From contig JADLBU010000011.1 in the NCBI GenBank assembly GCA_020847535.1, positions 1 to 64,000 of the forward strand: DNA of 64,000 nt, read 5' to 3'. Positions 59,393-64,000 of this stretch are shown piece by piece. How positions within the stretch are numbered: position 1 is the stretch's first letter; every line of letters begins with the position of its first letter. The notes under the pieces were generated by a model. It was not told the origin of the DNA and searched no databases. It worked only from the letters and a program-made list of their open reading frames with translations. Source of the stretch: Phycisphaerales bacterium (lineage in GTDB: Bacteria > Planctomycetota > Phycisphaerae > Phycisphaerales > UBA1924). Both the position numbers and the translations under genes were made by a program.

Positions 59393-60136
59393 CTACCATT
59401 CGAGCCAGAGCTTTTCCAGTGCTTCGGCCTGTATTTGTCGGGTACGTTCCTTGCCCACCCCGATAACTTTACCCACGTCTTCCAGGATCATCGTGTCCGG
59501 CTTCAGGAAGCGAAGCTCGATCACTGTCCGCTCAATGTCGGTGAGCCCCGCGCCGTGCATGACTTCTCGCAGGTCCACCATGTCGCCCAGGGCGAGCATG
59601 GGATCGGGCGCGGTGGACTCGAACGCGAGATTCATGGCCCTCCGCTCGCTCTGCTGAAGGCAGCGGATGACCTGGTTGATGATCCCCCGGCAGGCGTAGG
59701 TGGAGAACTTGTATCCCCGGTCCACCTCGAACCGCTCGACGGCACGGACGAGCCGCATGTTGCCTTCGCACACCAGGTCATCGAACTCGGGATGGTTCTT
59801 GCCGACGAAGCGAACGACCATCGCCAGGACCAGGGCGAGGTTGTATTCGACCAGCATCCGCTTGCGTTCATTGGCGACACGCAACCACCTCGATGCCTCG
59901 GCGTCGCTCGACGCGACCACGACATACATCCAGCGTGCGTAGTTGTACTGGAGGAACAGGGTTCGCTCCTGGTCCGCCGTCAACAGATGCGAACGCCTGG
60001 GCTTGCGAACCTCGGACGCGAAGTACCACGAGATGTCCGGCTGAGGGATCGCGGGAGGATCGGAGAAGATGCGCCGCTCGGCGTCAGGGCGGTGGAACTC
60101 GGGGGAGTCGATGAACTCCTGACTTATTGTCGGCAT
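59393..60136 (-). CDS. RNA polymerase sigma factor (phage-encoded)
   Basis: 247 aa from the ATG at 60136 with GAGGG upstream; a TTG at 60217 would extend it. Region 2 at about 88-162 has the -10-recognition pattern (EYNLALVLAMVVRF, FDDLVCEGNMRLVRAVERFE, YKFSTYACRGIINQ), and region 4 at about 196-247 has the -35 helix-turn-helix (DIERTVIELRF, VGVGKERTRQIQAEALEKL). It should redirect host polymerase to phage promoters. The N-terminal 87 residues are unfamiliar. Confidence 0.88.
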   Translation of the reverse strand: MPTISQEFIDSPEFHRPDAERRIFSDPPAIPQPDISWYFASEVRKPRRSHLLTADQERTLFLQYNYARWMYVVVASSDAEASRWLRVANERKRMLVEYNLALVLAMVVRFVGKNHPEFDDLVCEGNMRLVRAVERFEVDRGYKFSTYACRGIINQVIRCLQQSERRAMNLAFESTAPDPMLALGDMVDLREVMHGAGLTDIERTVIELRFLKPDTMILEDVGKVIGVGKERTRQIQAEALEKLWLEW

Positions 60137-60419
60137 GGCGTCCCTCGGTGCGGCGGTCAGGTGCGGATGTAGAAGAACACGGGGTGAGGGAATCCCCGCG
60201 TCTGCTTTCGAGTTCAAGCAACGCCTTGATGTAGGCTAAGCAGGCCCGCTTCTCTTCAGTGGAACAGAGGGCGATCCCGCAGTGTGGGTCAGGTATCCCC
60301 ATGCCCCACTCCTGCATCAGCAGGTTGATGCCGATGTGGTAAGCGTTCGCACCACTCGTCTTCACGAAGACGTTGTAGTGCTCGTCGCGGTAGAGATATT
60401 GGCCGGGGCGGAAGGTCAA
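60084..60419 (-). CDS. Hypothetical protein upstream of sigma, overlapping it
   Basis: 111 aa from a TTG that overlaps the preceding stop (GGAG site upstream). The first 65 residues are natural-looking (YRDEHYNVFVKTSGANAYHIGINLL, GIPDPHCGIALCSTEEKRACL); the last 40 are Ser/Arg-rich and overlap the sigma start by 53 bp, so the true end may be shorter or frameshifted. Function unknown. Confidence 0.5.
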   Translation of the reverse strand: MTFRPGQYLYRDEHYNVFVKTSGANAYHIGINLLMQEWGMGIPDPHCGIALCSTEEKRACLAYIKALLELESRRGDSLTPCSSTSAPDRRTEGRHADNKSGVHRLPRVPPP

Positions 60420-60868
60420 CTTGGACTCCAGTTCTGGTGCTTGGCGATCACGCGGATCGACATCACCACCATGTTGTCGGGAAGTCCGAACGCGCCGCCC
60501 TCGGTGATGTACGTCGGCACGGCGAAGATGGTTCGCCCGCTGTAGACCTTGCCGCCGTTGTTCCATTCGCGGAGGATCAGCAGGTCTTCGAGCGTGAACC
60601 CACCTGGGCGGTCGTTCTTCCGCACTTCGTGGGTCTTCCTGCCCTCCCACATGGCCTGGAAGGGAAGGCTCAACGTCTTCAGTTCATGGGTCGGGCCGTC
60701 GCGTTGGGGCATGACTATCTCCGCTGAACCGATCCACACATGCGCCTCTTCCCACCGCTCCACGTTCCACAGGCCGGAAGCGTCGCTGAAGACGACGTAT
60801 GGTCCGTTGAACGTGTTGGCGTTCGCACGGGCCTGACGCATTGCGGCGGCGTAGGTAAGAACCCTCAC
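60416..60868 (-). CDS. ASCH/DUF3850-like protein
   Basis: 150 aa from a GTG that overlaps the preceding stop by 4 bp. The middle (HELKTLSLPFQAMWEGRKTHEVRKNDRP, then FTLEDLLILREWN and YSGRTIFAVPTYI) matches the DUF3850 branch of the ASCH/PUA-like RNA-binding fold (beta barrel with conserved Lys/Arg and Asp). These are found in phages and may bind RNA or modified nucleotides. Its N-terminal 45 residues are unfamiliar. Confidence 0.8.
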   Translation of the reverse strand: MRVLTYAAAMRQARANANTFNGPYVVFSDASGLWNVERWEEAHVWIGSAEIVMPQRDGPTHELKTLSLPFQAMWEGRKTHEVRKNDRPGGFTLEDLLILREWNNGGKVYSGRTIFAVPTYITEGGAFGLPDNMVVMSIRVIAKHQNWSPS

Positions 60869-61203
60869 TTCGCACCTGCCTTCACCAGATCGAAGCACTG
60901 ATCCACCACCGACTGGGGCACGTCGCTCCAGTTGAGGTACTTCAGATGCTCGCGCCGCTTCTTCTCTGCGCGACTCTTCAGCACCTCAACGATCTTCGCG
61001 TCGTGTTCAGGGAGGTGCGGAGTACAGCAACTGGTGCAATATTCCCCCGATCCCCACGGACTCCCGCGAGTATTCCACCGCCCGCCGCTGTCGTCGGTGA
61101 TGCTCGTCTTCGTAACCCGGGCAACGGTGCGCACACCGACAGGCTCGTAGTTGTTGAAGATGGTGATACGGTCGCCGGGTTGAAGTTCGGAGATTCGTTT
61201 CAT
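60865..61203 (-). CDS. Hypothetical 112-aa protein with Cys pair
   Basis: ATG at 61203 is coupled to the previous stop by 4 bp. The first 45 residues resemble a KOW/SH3-like beta element (GDRITIFNNYEPVGVRTVARV), followed by YCTSCC and a Lys/Arg-rich helical end. Function unknown. Confidence 0.6.
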   Translation of the reverse strand: MKRISELQPGDRITIFNNYEPVGVRTVARVTKTSITDDSGGRWNTRGSPWGSGEYCTSCCTPHLPEHDAKIVEVLKSRAEKKRREHLKYLNWSDVPQSVVDQCFDLVKAGAK

Positions 61204-61436
61204 TGCTTGCCCTCCCATTCCGCCACCAGCGTGTTCAGCTTCTCCTTGCCATCCACCTCGACACCGATCGCGGCCAGCCCGTCTACGAACGCTTTCAGTT
61301 GTCGGCCCTTCTCCAGCCGCTTCTTCTTGCCGTCCCAGTGAAGTGCGCTATGACCGAGCAGCAGACCATCCGCCGTGAAGATTCCGATAGTGCTTACAAA
61401 GCCCTCCGTGATGCCGATGGCGATGGAGATTTTCAT
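61200..61436 (-). CDS. Hypothetical 78-aa protein
   Basis: Coupled to the recombinase stop by 4 bp. First 40 residues are hydrophobic and alternate (ISIAIGITEGFVSTIGIF), more beta-like than membrane-spanning; the second half is a charged helix (KKKRLEKGRQLKAFVDGLA). Not recognised. Confidence 0.55.
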   Translation of the reverse strand: MKISIAIGITEGFVSTIGIFTADGLLLGHSALHWDGKKKRLEKGRQLKAFVDGLAAIGVEVDGKEKLNTLVAEWEGKQ

Positions 61437-62242
61437 TCCGATGTCCGCTCCCTCGGGTGGTACTTCTCGATCGTAGCCCGCATCGCCCGCGTATCAAGTT
61501 TCGTGTAGCCCTGGGTGGTGACGACACTGGCGTGGCCCATCATCTCCTGGATGGCGCGGATGTCCGCCCCACCCGTGAGCATGTGGGTGGCGAAGCTATG
61601 CCGAAGCTGGTGGGGGTGGGCATCGATGCCGGCGCGCTCGGCGGCAGCGTCCACGATCCGGTAGACCTGGAAGCGGGAGAGGTTGAGTTGCCACACGCCG
61701 ACCACCGGACCGAGGATGTCCGCTACCCACTTCGAGCACGGCACGATCCGGGCGTTGCCGCCCTTGCCGAGCACGCGAATCATGCCGTCGCCCAGAGGCT
61801 TGACGGACGCGATCTCACTGGCGCGCAGGCCGGAGCCGTAGAGCAGTTCGAGCACGAGCCGGTGGAGCGTGTTCGTGGTGCCCTCAATCATCCGCTGGAT
61901 GTCCGCCTGGGCGATCGGCTTGGGCAGGGACTGAGGGATCTTCGGCCCCTCGACGTTCCCCGTCTCGGGGAAGCCGTGGAACGCCAGGTAGCGGCGAACG
62001 GTTGCGAGCCGCCGCTTGATCGTCGTCGGTGCCGCGTCCAGCCACGACTGGGCGCGGATGAAGCTCCTGATGTCCGCCTGGGTGAGCATGTGCGGGATGT
62101 CCGCCTTGTTGCCCAGGACGGTGCGGAGCACGTCCAGGTCGGCACGATAGGCCGAGAGCGTGTTCTTGGACAGCCCGCACTCGACGCGGCAGTGCGTGAG
62201 GAAGGAATCGACGGGGGAGGTTGTGAGGGTGGCGGTGGTCAC
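61433..62242 (-). CDS. Tyrosine recombinase (XerC/D-like integrase)
   Basis: 269 aa, GTG with GGAGGG upstream. The N-terminal SAM-like core-binding domain precedes the catalytic domain: Arg140 (GLRASEI), Lys160 (LGKGG), HQLRHSF (His211, Arg214), GH near 236-237 and Tyr246 (TQGYT). Short, like XerC/D and some phage integrases. Whether it inserts the phage, resolves dimers or is used in another way is not shown: no att site or excisionase is identified. Confidence 0.9.
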   Translation of the reverse strand: MTTATLTTSPVDSFLTHCRVECGLSKNTLSAYRADLDVLRTVLGNKADIPHMLTQADIRSFIRAQSWLDAAPTTIKRRLATVRRYLAFHGFPETGNVEGPKIPQSLPKPIAQADIQRMIEGTTNTLHRLVLELLYGSGLRASEIASVKPLGDGMIRVLGKGGNARIVPCSKWVADILGPVVGVWQLNLSRFQVYRIVDAAAERAGIDAHPHQLRHSFATHMLTGGADIRAIQEMMGHASVVTTQGYTKLDTRAMRATIEKYHPRERTSE

Positions 62243-62499
62243 TTACCGGCCCTCCTCGCCTCTTCTCGGATCAGGTCCGAGATCGGCATGTGAGTGTGCC
62301 GCTTGTTCAGTTCGCGGATCGCGCCGCGAAGCGTGAAGTCGCCAACTCCGTCCTGATAGGAAGCGAACGTGGCGGAGTCAAGCTGGCACGGGTCAAGCTG
62401 AGCGTCCAGGAAGACCTGATGGCCCTCCTGATGCTCCATGAGAGCATCCAGCACTTCATTCACCAGGACAGCCGTACTGACGTTTGATAGGTTGAGCAT
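62239..62499 (-). CDS. Hypothetical protein, leaderless start
   Basis: 86 aa, ending in a 4-bp overlap with the recombinase. The ATG at 62499 lies 6 bp after the GATACT -10 box, so no ribosome site is available and translation should be leaderless. Leu/Asp-rich; weak helical. It heads the leftward operon that runs to at least 61200. Confidence 0.65.
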   Translation of the reverse strand: MLNLSNVSTAVLVNEVLDALMEHQEGHQVFLDAQLDPCQLDSATFASYQDGVGDFTLRGAIRELNKRHTHMPISDLIREEARRAGK

Positions 62500-62505
62500 G
62501 AGTGA

Positions 62506-62534
62506 AGTATCGGATACGAACCCGGGCGAGTCAA
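62506..62534 (-). promoter_or_regulatory. Promoter for the recombinase operon (leaderless)
   Basis: Leftward TTGACT (62529-62534), 17-bp spacer CGCCCGGGTTCGTATCC, GATACT (62506-62511). Six bases later the ATG of 62239..62499 begins. Its spacer shares GGGTTCGTA with 46509 and 63076. Confidence 0.85.
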
Positions 62535-62553
62535 GGATATGTGCGAAGAAACT

Positions 62554-63069
62554 TCACGTCCCCATAACGCGGGCGAGGAATCGCTTGATCGCGGCCTCAT
62601 CGACGCGCCGCTGCTGAAGATCAAGCCGGTCCCTCTCGTAGCTGTCAAAGGTGATCTTGTTCACTCGGGCGAGCTTTTCCAGGTTCCAGGCAAGCCGAGC
62701 CAGCACCTCCTCCAAAGGATCGTCGTCGGTCCGTACGATGGTCTGGAATCCCGCGTTGCCGCCGCCGGGCATCGTGGTCAGCACGCCACGGATGCAATCG
62801 AGGTGCTGGCGTGAGTAGGGATTCAAGTCGCTGACCCGCAAGCCATCCCTGTTGGGCCTGCTCATCAGAATCAGTTGGGATGTGTCGCAGAGTCCGGTGC
62901 CGACGCCGCTCACTACTTTGGCGGCACCGTTCATCTTCGCCGTGCGATCGTCCAGGAATCCCACGATCCGGTAAAGATCATCACTGCCCGGGATTCGCAC
63001 GATGTCGGCTTCCTGGAAGCCGCGCCGGGGCATGGGGTCGAAGTCACGATTGGATGGTGATTTGTTCAT
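62554..63069 (-). CDS. PGSDDLYR-motif protein, leaderless start
   Basis: 171 aa; ATG 6 bp after a GATACT -10 box. Residues 26-40 contain IVRIPGSDDLYRIVG, matching the 94-aa protein at 2560..2844 across the window. The rest is Arg/Asp-rich with a MPGGGNAGFQ loop and a C-terminal helix. Function unknown; the gene ends 55 bp upstream of the next start. Confidence 0.65.
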   Translation of the reverse strand: MNKSPSNRDFDPMPRRGFQEADIVRIPGSDDLYRIVGFLDDRTAKMNGAAKVVSGVGTGLCDTSQLILMSRPNRDGLRVSDLNPYSRQHLDCIRGVLTTMPGGGNAGFQTIVRTDDDPLEEVLARLAWNLEKLARVNKITFDSYERDRLDLQQRRVDEAAIKRFLARVMGT

Positions 63070-63075
63070 GGGTGA

Positions 63076-63104
63076 AGTATCGGTTACGAACCCAAGCGAG
63101 TCAA
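63076..63104 (-). promoter_or_regulatory. Promoter for the 62554 gene (leaderless)
   Basis: Leftward TTGACT (63099-63104), 17-bp spacer CGCTTGGGTTCGTAACC, GATACT (63076-63081), six bases to the ATG. Nearly identical to the promoter at 62506, including the GGGTTCGTA spacer core. Confidence 0.85.
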
Positions 63105-63105
63105 C

Positions 63106-63360
63106 TCATTCCTTCGACTTCAGCTTCGCGCGGAGGCGGAACACCTCCTGACACATGCGACCGGCCTTGCGATGCCAGTTCTCGGCTGTCCGCTTGGCCT
63201 CATCCCGCTCGCGGCGCGTGCAGTCGAGATCGAACGCCATGTACTTGACCACGACCCGCAGGGATTCGAGTTCGTCCTGCAAGCACTGGATCGCGGCCAC
63301 GATCCTCTCGTTCTGGGACGGAGGGGGTGGGGTTGAGGGGGTGGGGTTTTCCTGGGCCAT
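63106..63360 (-). CDS. Small coiled-coil protein
   Basis: 84 aa with AGGAGAG upstream. A Pro/Ser/Thr-rich N-terminus (about 1-16) precedes a basic helical coiled coil with two Cys. Its stop is 2 bp from the promoter at 63104. Not recognised. Confidence 0.6.
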   Translation of the reverse strand: MAQENPTPSTPPPPSQNERIVAAIQCLQDELESLRVVVKYMAFDLDCTRRERDEAKRTAENWHRKAGRMCQEVFRLRAKLKSKE

Positions 63361-63369
63361 GGGGCTCTC

Positions 63370-63672
63370 CTAGCTGCGTGCGGGTGTGCTGTCTATGCGA
63401 CGCATGACGGCGACGGTATCGCGGTGGATGGGGATGTTCAACCTCATGTGAGTGCCCAGGGCGATGATCCTTGCCGTGCCGAGCATCGCCGACACCGCGT
63501 CATCGAGCGCCGGGTGATTGTGCAGATCAGTGACCGCTCGCCCGCGTTCGAGGGACTGGGCGAGGGCCAGGGCCAGCCGATCGGCCCCGTACTTGGTCAT
63601 CAACTGAGTGAGCTTAATGTCGTCGGACGAATCGGGAAGCTCGAAGCCGGTGAACTGGGGGAACTGTGTCAC
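63370..63672 (-). CDS. Hypothetical protein near the repeat arrays
   Basis: 100 aa from the GTG at 63672 with AGGAG upstream; the ATG at 63777 lies in the TGTCCGCTT repeats and gives a repetitive, unlikely N-terminus. Residues 20-50 are acidic/Leu-rich (LTQLMTKYGADRLALALAQSLERG). Function unknown. Confidence 0.55.
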   Translation of the reverse strand: MTQFPQFTGFELPDSSDDIKLTQLMTKYGADRLALALAQSLERGRAVTDLHNHPALDDAVSAMLGTARIIALGTHMRLNIPIHRDTVAVMRRIDSTPARS

Positions 63673-63693
63673 GGCGATGCTCCTGATGGTTGA

Positions 63694-63831
63694 CTGTCCG
63701 CTTGAATGTACGATGACCGATGTCCGCTTGCCAATGAAATCGTCGGATGTCCGCTTGATGTCCGCTTGCTCGCGCATGTCCGCTTGGTTCTATGTCCGCT
63801 TGGATGTCCGCTTCGGTGTGATGTCCGCTTG
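63694..63831 (+). repeat. Array of 11-bp repeat ATGTCCGCTTG
   Basis: Eight copies in 138 bp (starts at 63694, 63720, 63747, 63758, 63776, 63792, 63804 and 63821; the first begins CTG, the seventh ends in C). Copies at 63747 and 63758 are adjacent; the others are 16-26 bp apart, all in one orientation. Iteron-like, sitting upstream of leftward genes. Confidence 0.85.
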
Positions 63832-63873
63832 GGGTTATACGAACCCCTGGTCGTTATAACCGTCACAGGTTAT

Positions 63874-63994
63874 ACAGACGGAATAAACCCTACAGATGTT
63901 ATAAACCGCACAGACCATACAGACGTTACAGACGGAATAAGCTCTACAGACGGAATAAACCTTACAGATCCTACAGACGTTACAGACGGAATAA
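63874..63994 (+). repeat. ACAGACGGAATAA repeats continuing off the window
   Basis: Exact 13-bp copies at 63874, 63928, 63946 and 63982, with interspersed TACAGACGTTACAG units and GTTATAA/GGTTATA palindromes at 63853-63874 and 63897-63905. AT-rich, direct orientation. It reaches the window edge. A candidate origin or operator region; no gene in 63673-64000. Confidence 0.75.
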
Positions 63995-64000
63995 ACTCTA

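Noticed and set aside
60136-60217. Longer sigma factor from TTG 60217
   Set aside because: It would overlap the upstream gene further and has no better ribosome site than ATG 60136.
61433-62242. ATGTCCGC repeats inside the recombinase gene
   Set aside because: On the coding strand they are GCGGAC-AT(C), i.e. Ala-Asp-Ile codons at conserved protein positions, so not an iteron array.
63694-63994. CRISPR array at the right edge
   Set aside because: Repeat units are 11-13 bp and the spacers are shorter than 30 bp or absent; nothing like Cas genes nearby.
1-64000. tRNA genes and terminal direct repeats
   Set aside because: No cloverleaf-like or GTTCGA-type T-loop sequence was noticed by eye, and the left and right edges do not share sequence; a covariance-model search would settle it.

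Overview
The window is a large, nearly gapless piece of a tailed double-stranded DNA phage genome (or an integrated or circular form of one). It contains a complete head-packaging and tail module with siphovirus organisation: small and large terminase, DUF4055-type portal, Mu F-like minor head protein, scaffold, major capsid protein, tail tube, frameshifted tail chaperones, tape measure, distal tail and tip proteins. It also contains a replication module. Genes are packed with 1-4 bp start/stop overlaps, high GC, and GTG/TTG starts. The host is not stated by the sequence. One small phage gene (51692..52198) ends in a two-loop, dockerin-like calcium-binding domain of the kind common in Planctomycetota proteins, so a planctomycete host is a reasonable guess, not a demonstration.

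Layout. 1-3451: a leftward block of visibly lower GC with repeated AGGAGTGT-like ribosome sites, encoding a class II glutamine amidotransferase, a zinc-finger/amidoligase protein and small proteins. 3452-4382: about 0.9 kb without genes, rich in short direct and inverted repeats (candidate origin, operator or packaging region). 4383-33547, rightward: terminase and small genes, head, neck, tail tube, chaperones, tape measure, tail fibre and tip. 33587-55031, rightward: metallophosphoesterase, SNF2-like ATPase, probable ssDNA-binding protein, Dda/RecD-like helicase, family A DNA polymerase, PD-(D/E)XK-like nuclease, primase-helicase, DUF932 protein, GHKL ATPase, DNA methyltransferase, two Nudix proteins, lipoprotein and membrane proteins. 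55098-63672, leftward: topoisomerase VI A/Spo11-like protein, a sigma factor, an ASCH/DUF3850-like protein, a tyrosine recombinase and many small proteins. 63690-64000: two arrays of short repeats running off the window.

How it fits together. The polymerase, primase-helicase, Dda-like helicase, SNF2-like ATPase, SSB-like protein and nuclease form a largely self-sufficient replication/recombination set. The sigma factor, and a conserved promoter (TTGA-N17-GATACT with a shared spacer) that sits so close to several ATGs that the mRNAs should be leaderless, point to phage-specific transcription timing. Hairpins after the capsid and tail-tube genes probably set expression steps, and a GGGAAAC slippery site makes the two tail chaperone forms.

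The most unusual items are the Spo11/Top6A-like protein together with a separately encoded GHKL ATPase, the amidoligase plus glutamine amidotransferase block, a domain repeated three times in one head-module protein and once in another, and the leaderless-promoter family. No recognisable endolysin, holin, repressor or tRNA was found.
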